Part shown: positions 8,886 to 16,824 of the stretch, piece by piece
How positions within the stretch are numbered: the first letter of the stretch is position 1
Layout of the letters: every line of letters starts with the position of its first letter
Origin: JABFRZ01 sp964631945
GTDB taxonomy: Bacteria > Planctomycetota > UBA1135 > GCA-002686595
Assembly: GCA_964631945.1 (NCBI GenBank)
Contig: CAZWAY010000007.1
Location: forward strand, 1-64,000
Direction of reading: 5' to 3'
Length of the DNA stretch: 64,000 bases
Notes under the pieces: model-generated
What the model was told of the DNA's origin: nothing
Database searches by the model: none
What the model saw: the letters and a program-made list of their open reading frames with translations, nothing else
Translations under genes and position numbers: made by a program

Positions 8886-9329
8886 ATGAGGAACTGGCTC
8901 AACGCGATCGTGGTGTCGTTGGCGGTCGCCGGCCTGTCGGGGTGCGCGGCGGGAGGCGACTCGCGTCTCGAAGATGCCTTGACCCGCATCGACGGGCTGG
9001 AGCAAGAGAACTCGGAGCTCCAAGCGACGATCGAGGTGCTCGAAGCGCGCATCGCCCACCTTGCAGAAGGCGGCGCCGTCATCGTGTGCCTCGCGCAACC
9101 GAAGATCGATGCGTTCGTCCTGACCGTGGATCGCGCCACGAATCAGGTCGTCCTGAACAAAGGCAAGAAAGACGAAGTGCGCGTCGACTACACCTTCGAC
9201 ATCTACTACCGATCGACCTACAGGGGCCTGGTCCGCATCACGGAAGTGCGGGACGGAACGAGCACCGCCGCGATCCTCAGCGAGAAGAACCCGATCACCC
9301 CAGGCGATTCGGCGACGACCGTCCTCTAG
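8886..9329 (+). CDS. Lipoprotein with coiled-coil stalk
   Basis: A 147-residue predicted lipoprotein. The signal peptide ends in the lipobox LSGC with the lipidated cysteine at residue 20. Residues about 28-60 form a heptad coiled coil (LEDALTRIDGLEQENSELQ), followed by a compact beta-rich domain of about 80 residues with no recognised family. Start choice: the ATG at 8886 has GGAGG at 8876-8880 five bases upstream. The alternative ATG at 8874 overlaps that site and adds only four residues. It converges with ychF, with nine bases between the two stop codons. Confidence 0.75.
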   Translation: MRNWLNAIVVSLAVAGLSGCAAGGDSRLEDALTRIDGLEQENSELQATIEVLEARIAHLAEGGAVIVCLAQPKIDAFVLTVDRATNQVVLNKGKKDEVRVDYTFDIYYRSTYRGLVRITEVRDGTSTAAILSEKNPITPGDSATTVL

Positions 9330-9338
9330 CGAAGCGCG

Positions 9339-10430
9339 CTACCGGTTCACCAGGAAGTGGCACACGTCGCTCTCGCGCATCACGTAGTCGCGGCCCTCGA
9401 CGCGCAGCTTGCCGGCGGCCTTGATGGCGGCCTCGGTCTTGTGCTCGACCAGGTCGTCGATCGAGTAGACCTCGGCGCGCACGAAGCCCTTCTCGAAGTC
9501 GGAGTGGATCTTGCCGGCGGCGACCGGGCCGGTGTCGCCCTTCTGGATCGTCCAGGCCTTGTTCTCCTTCTCGCCGGCGGTGAAGAAGGTCTGCAGGCCC
9601 AGCAGCGTGTACACGGCCTGGATCAGGCGCGGGCGTGCGACCTCCTTCAGGCCGAAGTCGGCCTGGAAGGCGGCGCGGTCGGCGGCGTCCATGCCGGAGA
9701 GCTCGCACTCGAGGTCGCCGCAGATCGCGATCGAGGGCGACTTCTTCGAGGCGGCGTAGGTGTGCACGGCCTGGGCGTGCTTGCCCGTGCCCGAGACGTC
9801 GTCGTCGCCGACGTTGGCCACGTACAGGACCGGCTTGAGCGTCAGCAGGAACAGCGGGCGCAGGATCGCGAGCTCCGGCGGCTTCCACCCGGCCAGGCGC
9901 AGGGGGATGCCGTCCTCGAGCAGCTTCTTGGCCTTCTCGAAGATCTCCTTGTGCAGCACGCCCTCCTTGTCGGCCGCACGCGCCTTCTTGGCGACGCGCT
10001 CGATGTTGCGCGTGAGCGTCTCGATGTCGGTCAGGGTCAGCTCGAGCTCCAGCACCTCGATGTCGCCCTTCGGATCGACCGGCGTCGTGCGCGCCACGTC
10101 GGCGCGCTCGAAGCAGCGCACGACCAGCATGAGCGCGTCGGTCTCCTTGATGTGCCCGAGGAACTTGTTGCCCAGGCCCTCGCCGCGCGCCGAGCCCGAG
10201 GCCAGGCCGGCGATGTCCACCACCTTGACCTTGGCCGGCACGACCTTCTGGGTGGGGATGAGCTGGGTGAGGATCGCCAGGCGCTCGTCCGGCACGTCCA
10301 CCTCGGCCAGGTTGGGCTCGACCGAGGCGGCCACGTAGCTGTGGCGCTCGGCCGCGAGGCCGGTGAGCGCGTTGAAGATCGAGGTCTTGCCGACCGTGGG
10401 CAGGCCGACGATGCCGCAGGAGAGAGCCAT
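9339..10430 (-). CDS. ychF: Redox-regulated ATPase YchF
   Basis: A 363-residue Obg-family P-loop protein. The N-terminal G1 motif is GLPTVGKT, the G3 region reads VVDIAGLA, a helical coiled-coil insertion follows, and the C-terminal TGS domain begins about residue 278 and includes the LQTFFTAGEKE segment and the terminal 'CHFLVNR'. This is the standard YchF order and length. YchF/OLA1 proteins hydrolyse ATP rather than GTP, bind ribosomes and are linked to oxidative-stress responses. The specificity loop reads NVGD rather than the usual NVxE. The gene lies 33 bases after ridA on the same strand. Confidence 0.95.
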   Translation of the reverse strand: MALSCGIVGLPTVGKTSIFNALTGLAAERHSYVAASVEPNLAEVDVPDERLAILTQLIPTQKVVPAKVKVVDIAGLASGSARGEGLGNKFLGHIKETDALMLVVRCFERADVARTTPVDPKGDIEVLELELTLTDIETLTRNIERVAKKARAADKEGVLHKEIFEKAKKLLEDGIPLRLAGWKPPELAILRPLFLLTLKPVLYVANVGDDDVSGTGKHAQAVHTYAASKKSPSIAICGDLECELSGMDAADRAAFQADFGLKEVARPRLIQAVYTLLGLQTFFTAGEKENKAWTIQKGDTGPVAAGKIHSDFEKGFVRAEVYSIDDLVEHKTEAAIKAAGKLRVEGRDYVMRESDVCHFLVNR

Positions 10431-10463
10431 GGCGTGGGGTGAGCGAGGGAGTGGGAGGACGGA

Positions 10464-10853
10464 CTAGCGCGCGAGCGCCGCGACGCAGTCGATCTCGACC
10501 AGCGCGCCCTTGGGCAGCTTCGCGACCTCGACCGTGGCACGCGCGGGCGGGTGCTGCTCGAAGAAGCCGGCGTAGACCGCGTTCATCTTGGCGAAGTCGT
10601 CCATGCGCTGCAGGTAGACGGTGGTCTTGAGCACGCCCGCCAGCGAGCTCCCGGCCGCGTCCAGCACGCCCGCCAGGTTCTTCAGGACCTGGCGCGTCTG
10701 CTCCTCGATCCCGCCGGGCACGAGCTCGCCCTTGGCCGGGTCGAGCGCCACCTGGCCCGAGCAGTACACCAGGCCGGCGTGGACGATGGCCTGGCTGTAG
10801 GGACCGATGGCGGCCGGGGCCTTCGGAGTCGAGACGATGCGCCGGTCTTGCAT
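10464..10853 (-). CDS. ridA: RidA family reactive-intermediate deaminase
   Basis: A 129-residue YjgF/YER057c/UK114 protein. It has the GPYSQA motif near the N-terminus, CSGQVALDP, and the C-terminal catalytic segment PPARATVEV with the conserved arginine, followed by VEIDCVA. The family forms trimers and hydrolyses reactive enamine/imine intermediates such as 2-aminoacrylate. Length and all landmarks are normal. It is immediately upstream of ychF and probably shares its transcript. Confidence 0.93.
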   Translation of the reverse strand: MQDRRIVSTPKAPAAIGPYSQAIVHAGLVYCSGQVALDPAKGELVPGGIEEQTRQVLKNLAGVLDAAGSSLAGVLKTTVYLQRMDDFAKMNAVYAGFFEQHPPARATVEVAKLPKGALVEIDCVAALAR

Positions 10854-10930
10854 GGCGGGGAGCGAGGGAGGAGAGTCGGGGAGACGTGAGCCAGGAACGG
10901 ACGATCTGCGCAGGGAACGAGGCGGCGATT

Positions 10931-11422
10931 ATGAGCACGACATCCCCCCCCGCCAAGCACGGCGCACGACGGAGGCGCCGCCTGGGCCTGCTCGCGGCCC
11001 TCGGCGCGCTCGCCAGCTGCTCCGCCCTGGGCACGAGCGACGTGCCCGCCTACGTGCGCGAGATCGAGGCCCGCAACCGGCACATGGAGCAGCAATTCCG
11101 CGCCGGCAACCTGCTGGACGTGGCCGACGTCTACGCCGACGAGGCCGTGCTGCTCGACGCGCGCGGCGCGCGCACGGCCGGGCGCGAGGAGATCGACGCC
11201 TACTGGTCGGCCTTCGAGCACCCGCTCGACTGGCGCCTGAAGATCAAGCGCATCCGGGGCTCGGACGTGATCGCCTACGAGGTCGGGACCTCGTACCTGA
11301 GCACGCTGCGCGACGGCCAACCGTTCACCGCGGTGTCCCACTTCCTGCTGTTGTGGCGGCGCGAGCCCGGCGACGAGTGGCGCATCGAGATGGACGCGTA
11401 CTGGCCGGCCGAGTCGCCCTAG
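10931..11422 (+). CDS. SnoaL/DUF4440-like lipoprotein
   Basis: A 163-residue protein with a basic N-terminal region, a hydrophobic segment and a lipobox LASC (cysteine 30). The mature part has the NTF2/SnoaL-like cone fold pattern: an opening helix (YVREIEARNRHMEQQF), DVADVYADEAVLLDARG, a GREEIDAYW segment, and closing strands ending in WRIEMDAYW. Proteins of this type are ketosteroid-isomerase-like with varied or no catalysis. The ATG at 10931 is preferred over one at 10886, since the shorter form begins closer to the export signal. Confidence 0.75.
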   Translation: MSTTSPPAKHGARRRRRLGLLAALGALASCSALGTSDVPAYVREIEARNRHMEQQFRAGNLLDVADVYADEAVLLDARGARTAGREEIDAYWSAFEHPLDWRLKIKRIRGSDVIAYEVGTSYLSTLRDGQPFTAVSHFLLLWRREPGDEWRIEMDAYWPAESP

Positions 11423-11474
11423 CCGCCCGTGCCATGGCTTGCGGGGCCCGCGACCGGCGGCGAGGATCGTGGCC

Positions 11475-12728
11475 ATGGGACTCGCCGGCCTCGCACTCGC
11501 CGGCCTGGCGCTGAGCCAGGCCCCGGGCGGCGCGCCCGCGAGCGAGCTGGCCGCGCCGGTGCTGGTCGAAGCCGGCGGGCGCGCGATCGACGTGGAGGGT
11601 GGCAACTCGGCGCCGTTCCTGTTCGACCTCGACGGCGACGGGCTGCGCGACCTGCTGGTCGGCCAGTTCGAACAGGGCCGCGTGCGCGTGTACAGGAACG
11701 TCGGCACGCGCGGGGCGCCGCGCTTCGATGGCCACGAGTTCCTGCGGGCCGGTGGCGAGCTGGCCCGCATCCCCTACGGCTGATGCACGGGCGCCGGTCC
11801 ACAGGTCGTGGACCTCGATCGCGACGGGCACGCCGACGTGCTCTCGGGCAGCTACCTGCCGGGCGAGCTGTACCTGTTCGCCGGTCGCGCCAGCGGCGGC
11901 TTCGCGGCGCCGCGCGTGCTGGCGGGCGCGGGCGGCACGCCGCTGTGCGTGGGGCGCGCCTCGTGGCCGTACGCCTGCGACTGGGAGCGCGACGGCGACC
12001 TCGACCTCGTCGTCGGCAACATGTACGGCAAGGTGTTCCTCGTGCGCAACGCCAGCGGCGGCGCGGGGCTGGCCTTCGGCGAGCCCGTGCCGCTCGAGGC
12101 CGCCGGCGCGCCGCTCGTGATCGAGGAGACCAACGCCGCCCCGTGCGCGGCCGACTGGGACGGCGACGGCGACCTCGACCTCGTGCTCGGAACGGGCGAC
12201 GGCGCCGTGCTCCTGTATCGCAACACGCGCCAGGGCCCCGGTGAGCCGATCCTCGCGGCGCCCATCGAGCTCCTGCCCCGAGCGCCCGACGGCGAGGCCG
12301 CGCAGCGCCTCGCGCACCCGGGCCAGCGCGCGCGCGTGGCGGTGTGCGACTGGAACGAGGACGGACGGCTCGACCTCCTGCTGGGCGAGCACGCGCTCGA
12401 GGACGGAGCCGAGCGCGTGCTGGACGCGGCCGAGCGGCGCGAGCTGGACGAGGCCATCCGCGAGAGCAGCGCGCTCGGAGCCCGGCGCGGCCAGCTCGAG
12501 GGCGCCGCGTTCGAGCGCTGGCTCGCCGCCAAATCGATCCCCCCGGGCGAGGGGCACGCGCACTACGACGCCTTCCTGCTCGAGTGGCTGGCCACGCCCG
12601 AGGCGCGCGCGCTGGCCGCGCGCCAGGAAGAGCTCGCGGCCGTCCAGCGCCGCCTCAGCCCGGAGCTGATCGAGCACGGCCGGGTGTGGATCTGCCTGCG
12701 GCGAGCGACTTCGGGGAAGGGACACTAG
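11475..12728 (+). CDS. Secreted FG-GAP/VCBS repeat protein, predicted selenoprotein (TGA at 11781 read as Sec)
   Basis: Two open segments of one protein lie in the same frame and are separated only by TGA at 11781-11783. Read through, they give 417 residues. There is a signal peptide at about 1-22, then five Asp-rich calcium-binding FG-GAP/VCBS units (DLDGDGLRDLL, DLDRDGHADVL, DWERDGDLDLV, DWDGDGDLDLV, DWNEDGRLDLL), and an Arg/Glu-rich helical C-terminus ending in VWICLR. The TGA falls just before the second repeat, giving PYG-Sec-Cys-TGAGPQ with Sec103 and Cys104. A SECIS-like hairpin follows (see 11796-11814). The ATG at 11475 has GAGGA eight bases upstream. Without readthrough the first part is a 102-residue fragment with a single repeat, and the second part has no signal or good start. 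Alternatives are a nonsense mutation or a sequencing error, but neither explains the hairpin. The protein is probably a cell-surface or periplasmic beta-propeller with a redox or metal-binding Sec-Cys pair; the partner is unknown. Confidence 0.8.
11796..11814 (+). promoter_or_regulatory. Candidate bacterial SECIS hairpin
   Basis: A perfect 7-bp stem (GGTCCAC paired with GTGGACC) closes a five-base loop AGGTC. The loop starts at the 20th base after the TGA. Known bacterial SECIS elements place the apical loop about 16-37 bases after the UGA and need a G in the first two loop bases; both hold here. The E. coli fdhF element has loop AGGUCU beginning 18 bases after its UGA. The hairpin is inside the coding region and codes for GPQVVD. 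It would bind SelB to bring Sec-tRNA to the ribosome. The selA, selB, selC and selD genes are not in this window. Confidence 0.75.
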
Positions 12729-12779
12729 ACGGCGCTGGAGGACGACGCGCCGGGAGCCACTCGCTACCCTTCCGAGCCG

Positions 12780-13778
12780 ATGAGCCTCCACGACCTCTTC
12801 GCCTGCCCGAACTGCCGCGCCGCGCTCGAGCCCTCGGACACCGCCCTCCGCTGCCGCGCCTGCGGGCGCAGCTATCCGCGCGCCCATGGCATCCCCGTGC
12901 TGCTGCCCGATCCGGAGGCGGCCGAGGTCGTGCACGAGGACGTGCTGGCCGTGCGCGAGGGCTTCGAGGCCCACGTGGGACGCGCGATCGCGGCCGTGCC
13001 GTGCGACCTGCCGGTGCTCGACATCGGCGCCGGCAACCGCAAGAGCGACGACCCGCGCCTGGTGCGCATGGACGTGATCTCGACGCCCTACGTGGACCTG
13101 ATCGGCGACGCGCACGCGCTGCCCTTCCGCGACGGCGTGTTCGGCTTCGTGCACGCCGCGGCCGTGTTCGAGCACCTGGCGCGGCCGTGGATCGCGGCGC
13201 GCGAGATCCTGCGCGTCTTGCGCCCGGGCGGGATCGTCTTCGCCGACTGCAACTTCGTGTTCCCCTACCACGGCTACCCGGCGCTGTACTTCAACGCCTC
13301 GGCCGACGGCATGCGCCAGTGGTTCGAGGGCTTCCACGAGTTCGGCACGGTGGTCTTCCCCTGGAATCGTCCGGGCTTCGGCATCCGCGCGATCCTGGCC
13401 GAGTACCTGCGTCTGATCCGTCCCACCAACGACGAGGAGCGCCAGTGGTGCGAGCGCATCGCGGCCCAGGCCGCGTTCCCGTTCGAGACCTTCGACGCGC
13501 GCCTGACGCAGCAGGAGGCGCGGCGCGTGGCGGCCGGCACGACCTTCGTCGGCATGCGCCCGCTGGACGGCGCCGCGGGGATCGTGCCGCCGCCGGTGCT
13601 GGCGGCCTGGGAGAACGAGCGCGAGCTGCGCGCGCGCTACCCGAACCCGGTCAAGCTGTGGCAGCTCGACCCGAACGACGGCTTCGACAGCCTGCTGGGC
13701 TGGGGCGCCGGCGAGGGCCGCCGCACGCGGCCCGAGATCGCGGCCTGGTACGAGCGCCTGGTGCCGTTCCGGAAGTAG
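12780..13778 (+). CDS. SAM-dependent methyltransferase with N-terminal zinc-ribbon
   Basis: A 332-residue protein. Residues 1-40 form a Trm112-like zinc ribbon with two CxxC pairs (CPNC and CRAC). This is followed by a class I methyltransferase domain: VLDIGAGN (SAM-binding motif I, about residue 78), DAHALPFRDGVFGFVHAAAVFEH, and EILRVLRPGGIVFAD (motif after strand 5), typical of Methyltransf_11. The C-terminal 120 residues are an extra domain of unknown role. The acceptor substrate is unknown. Gene fusions of this kind are common among sugar- or natural-product-modifying enzymes. Confidence 0.85.
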   Translation: MSLHDLFACPNCRAALEPSDTALRCRACGRSYPRAHGIPVLLPDPEAAEVVHEDVLAVREGFEAHVGRAIAAVPCDLPVLDIGAGNRKSDDPRLVRMDVISTPYVDLIGDAHALPFRDGVFGFVHAAAVFEHLARPWIAAREILRVLRPGGIVFADCNFVFPYHGYPALYFNASADGMRQWFEGFHEFGTVVFPWNRPGFGIRAILAEYLRLIRPTNDEERQWCERIAAQAAFPFETFDARLTQQEARRVAAGTTFVGMRPLDGAAGIVPPPVLAAWENERELRARYPNPVKLWQLDPNDGFDSLLGWGAGEGRRTRPEIAAWYERLVPFRK

Positions 13779-13787
13779 CGCCGGTGC

Positions 13788-14279
13788 TCAGCGCCGGGCG
13801 CCGAAGCGGCGTGCCAGGGCGGCGGCAACGGGCGGCGGCACGAGCGCCGAGCAGTCGCCGCCCAGGCTCGCGATCTGGCGCACGAGGGTCGAGCTGACGT
13901 GCGCGACGGCCGGTGAGCTGGCCAGGAAGATCGTGTCCACGCCCGGGGCCAGCACGCGGTTGGTGCGCGCCATCTGGGCCTCGTAGTCGAAGTCCGAGCC
14001 CGAGCGCAGCCCGCGCAGGATGGCGTCGGCGCCGAGCGCGCGACAGGCCTCGATCACCAGGCCCTGGACGCGCACCACGCTCACGTTCTCGAGGCCCGCG
14101 GCGCAGGCGGTGAGGAGCGCCAGGCGCTCCTCGACCTCGAACAGGGCCTGCTTGCTGGCGTTCTCGGCCAGGCCGATCGTCACGCGCGCGAACAGGCGCG
14201 CGGCGCGCTCCAGCAGGTCGAGGTGCCCCAGGGTCGGCGGATCGAAGGTTCCGGGCAGGAGCACGTGGGTGGTCGGCAC
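13788..14279 (-). CDS. coaD: Phosphopantetheine adenylyltransferase
   Basis: A 163-residue nucleotidyltransferase of the penultimate step of coenzyme A synthesis (4'-phosphopantetheine plus ATP to dephospho-CoA). It has GTFDPPTLGHLDLLERAA with the T/HxGH-type nucleotide-binding motif near residue 10, LRGLRSGSDFDYE, and the VSSTLVRQ segment (ISSTxxR) at about residue 128. The start codon is GTG at 14279. Length is normal. It converges with the methyltransferase gene and is divergent from comEC. Confidence 0.95.
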   Translation of the reverse strand: MPTTHVLLPGTFDPPTLGHLDLLERAARLFARVTIGLAENASKQALFEVEERLALLTACAAGLENVSVVRVQGLVIEACRALGADAILRGLRSGSDFDYEAQMARTNRVLAPGVDTIFLASSPAVAHVSSTLVRQIASLGGDCSALVPPPVAAALARRFGARR

Positions 14280-14342
14280 GCGGCGCGGATTCTACGCCGG
14301 CGAAGCGCGCAACCGGAGCGCGCGCGGGCGGTCTCTGGCTCG

Positions 14343-16709
14343 ATGGACAGTCGCGCGCGCGGGGCCACGCCGGGCGGGACGCCTCCCCGTGACTTCGCTC
14401 CGGCGAACGCGCTGGCGGCGCGCCCCTTCGTGTGGCTGGCCGGCGCCCTGGGCGCGGGCACCTGGCTCGGGCTCCAGGCCGGCGATGGCGCCGGACTCGC
14501 GGCGGGTGCCGGCGTGCTCGCACTGGGAGGACTCGCCGGCCTGTGCGCGCGCCGCGCCCTCGGCCCGCGCTGGACGGCGTGGGTGCTCGTGCTCGCCTTC
14601 CTGCGCGCGAGCGCGCTGGAGCGGCCGCCGCCGCGCACGAAGGCGCTGACCGCGCTCGCCGCCGCCGAGCTGCGCGCGCTTCCGCTGGCCGGGCGCTGGC
14701 GCGCGAACCGCGACGGGCGCACGGGCTGGATCGAGGCCTTCGCGCCGCCCGCGACGGGAGCCGCGGACGCACCCGGGGCGACGTTGCTGCTCGAGCCCGT
14801 CGGCTTCGCGCCGGAGGAGGGCACGCCGGTGGTGCTGCTCCCGGGCGGTGAGGCCGTGGCCTGGGCGCGCGGGCCGGTGGCGAGCCCGAACGGGCGCGCG
14901 CAGCGCTTCGCGGCCCATTCGGCCGTGGCCCCCGACGAGCTCGTGCGCCTCGGACCCGCGCCGCGCGCGCCGTGGAGCGCGTGGCTCGCGGCCCTGGGCG
15001 AGCTGCGCGCGAGGCTCGGGGCCCGGGCGGCCGCGCTCGAGGGCGAATCCTCGGCCGGGCTCCTGCGCGCGCTCGCGATCGGCGCGCGCGACGGCCTGCC
15101 GCGGGAGCGCATCGACCTCTTCGCGCGTACCGGCACGAGCCACCTGCTGGCGATCTCGGGCTGGCACGTGGGCCTGTTCGCAATCCTGGTGGTGCTGCCC
15201 CTGGCGCGCGCCTCGCGCCGCGGCTGGCGTGCCTTCGCGGCACGTCTCTTCCTGCTGGGCTTGTTCGCGGGCGTGGCCGGCGCGGAGAAGCCCGTGCTGC
15301 GGGCCGCGCTCGCGCTGGTGTTCCTGCAGCTCGCCTGGCTGCGACGGCGCGGCGCGCGCGCGGCCACGCCGCTGCGGCCGGACGGACTCTCCTCGCTGGC
15401 CGCGGCCTTCGCGCTCGAGTGCCTGTTCGATCCGGCCGGGATCGACTCGCTGTCGCTGGCGCTGTCGTATGCCGCGACGCTGGGACTGATCCTCGGCACC
15501 GGCGCGCTCGCGAACGCGCTGTGGCCGGCGAGCGAGGGCTGGCGCGAGTTCGCGCCCGGCCCCTTCGCGCGCCTCACCCGCGTCCTGGCCGCGCGCCTCG
15601 GCCGCGCGTGCGCCAGCGGGCTCGCGGCCTCGCTGGCGGCGGTGCTCGCGACCCTGCCCCTGACCTGGACGACCTTCGGCGAGTTCGCACCGATGGGTGC
15701 GCTGTGGACGCTGCTCGCGCTCGTGCCGTTCACCTTCCTGAGCGTGCTGGCCTGGCTGGCCGCGCTCGTGCCGGCGGCCGCGCACGCCTCGTGGTTGGGC
15801 GCGGGCTTCACGCTCGCGGCCGAGCTCGGCGCGCGCGCGCTCTACGCCGTGCTCGAGTTCGGCGACGCCCTGCCCTGGACGCCGCTGGTGCTCCCGCCGC
15901 GGCCGGCGTGGGCGCTGGTGCTCGCCACCGCGCTGGCCTTCCTCGCACTGCGGCTGGGCTGGGCGCGCCGCCTGGCGTTCCTGGCCTTCGGCCTGTTGCT
16001 GCTGCCGTGGAGCGCCGCGCCGGCGGGGCTCGAGCTCCACGCGCTCGACGTGGGGCACGGCACGGCCGTGGTGCTGCGCGCGCCCGGCCTCGAGGCGCTG
16101 GTGTTCGACGCCGGCTCGCGCGATCGCCGCGCGGTGGCGAGCGAGGCGCTCCTGCCGCTGCTCGCGCGCTGGGAGGTGGCGCACCCGACCGTGGTCCTGT
16201 CGCACCCGGACCTCGACCACGCCGCCGGGCTCGGCCGGCTGCTGGAGCGCTTTCCCGTCACGACCTGGCTGGGTGCCGAGCCCGCACAGGGGCTCGTGCG
16301 CTGGCCGCACGGACTGGAGCGCATCGACCTCGAGCGGGGGCGGCTGCGCCTCGCCGCGGCCTGTCCCACCCTGGAGCTCGGCCTCCTGCGTGGCGCGGAC
16401 GGGGAGGGCAACGAGGGCTCGCGCGCCCTGGAGGTCGGCTGGCGCGGCCAGCGCTTGCTCCTGCTCGGGGATGCCGAGGAGGCTGGATTGGCGGGCCTCG
16501 CGCTCGCCCCGGGGCCCCTGCGCCTGTTGCTGGCGCCCCACCATGGCGCGGACGCCCCGGCCCTGTGGGACTGGCTCGCGCGCTGCCCGGTCCAGGAAGT
16601 CTGGGTCAGCGCTACCGGCCCGCCGACGATCGCCGCCGAGCTCGGGCGGCGCGCGCTCCCATGGCGCTGGACCGGACGGGATGGACCGCTGGCATTGCGC
16701 TTGCCCTGA
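14343..16709 (+). CDS. comEC: ComEC/Rec2-type DNA uptake channel with metallo-beta-lactamase domain
   Basis: A 788-residue membrane protein. It has the N-terminal DUF4131-like part, the central competence domain with many transmembrane helices, including the conserved TGTSHLLAISGWHVGL segment about residue 263, and a C-terminal metallo-beta-lactamase-like domain. Metal-binding motifs SHPDLDHAAGL (HxDxDH) and APHHGAD are visible. ComEC carries single-stranded DNA across the inner membrane in natural transformation. The start at ATG 14343 is chosen because the upstream extension lies in the coaD promoter region. With the pilus genes at 45-54 kb, the window contains the main parts expected for DNA uptake. 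Confidence 0.9.
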   Translation: MDSRARGATPGGTPPRDFAPANALAARPFVWLAGALGAGTWLGLQAGDGAGLAAGAGVLALGGLAGLCARRALGPRWTAWVLVLAFLRASALERPPPRTKALTALAAAELRALPLAGRWRANRDGRTGWIEAFAPPATGAADAPGATLLLEPVGFAPEEGTPVVLLPGGEAVAWARGPVASPNGRAQRFAAHSAVAPDELVRLGPAPRAPWSAWLAALGELRARLGARAAALEGESSAGLLRALAIGARDGLPRERIDLFARTGTSHLLAISGWHVGLFAILVVLPLARASRRGWRAFAARLFLLGLFAGVAGAEKPVLRAALALVFLQLAWLRRRGARAATPLRPDGLSSLAAAFALECLFDPAGIDSLSLALSYAATLGLILGTGALANALWPASEGWREFAPGPFARLTRVLAARLGRACASGLAASLAAVLATLPLTWTTFGEFAPMGALWTLLALVPFTFLSVLAWLAALVPAAAHASWLGAGFTLAAELGARALYAVLEFGDALPWTPLVLPPRPAWALVLATALAFLALRLGWARRLAFLAFGLLLLPWSAAPAGLELHALDVGHGTAVVLRAPGLEALVFDAGSRDRRAVASEALLPLLARWEVAHPTVVLSHPDLDHAAGLGRLLERFPVTTWLGAEPAQGLVRWPHGLERIDLERGRLRLAAACPTLELGLLRGADGEGNEGSRALEVGWRGQRLLLLGDAEEAGLAGLALAPGPLRLLLAPHHGADAPALWDWLARCPVQEVWVSATGPPTIAAELGRRALPWRWTGRDGPLALRLP

Positions 16710-16824
16710 CGGTCCCGCTGGAGGCCGTTCCCGACCGGCTCTGGATCCCGGCGCGTTCGAGGCGCGTTTGTTCGGTACCCCGCGCGCGGCCCGAAGCTAG
16801 TCCCCCATCCCTGAGGAAGTCCCG

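Noticed and set aside
11781..11783. The TGA as a nonsense mutation or simple stop
   Set aside because: Kept as the alternative only. The downstream part is well preserved in repeats and codon use, and a SECIS-like hairpin is correctly placed. A pseudogene would not be expected to retain these.
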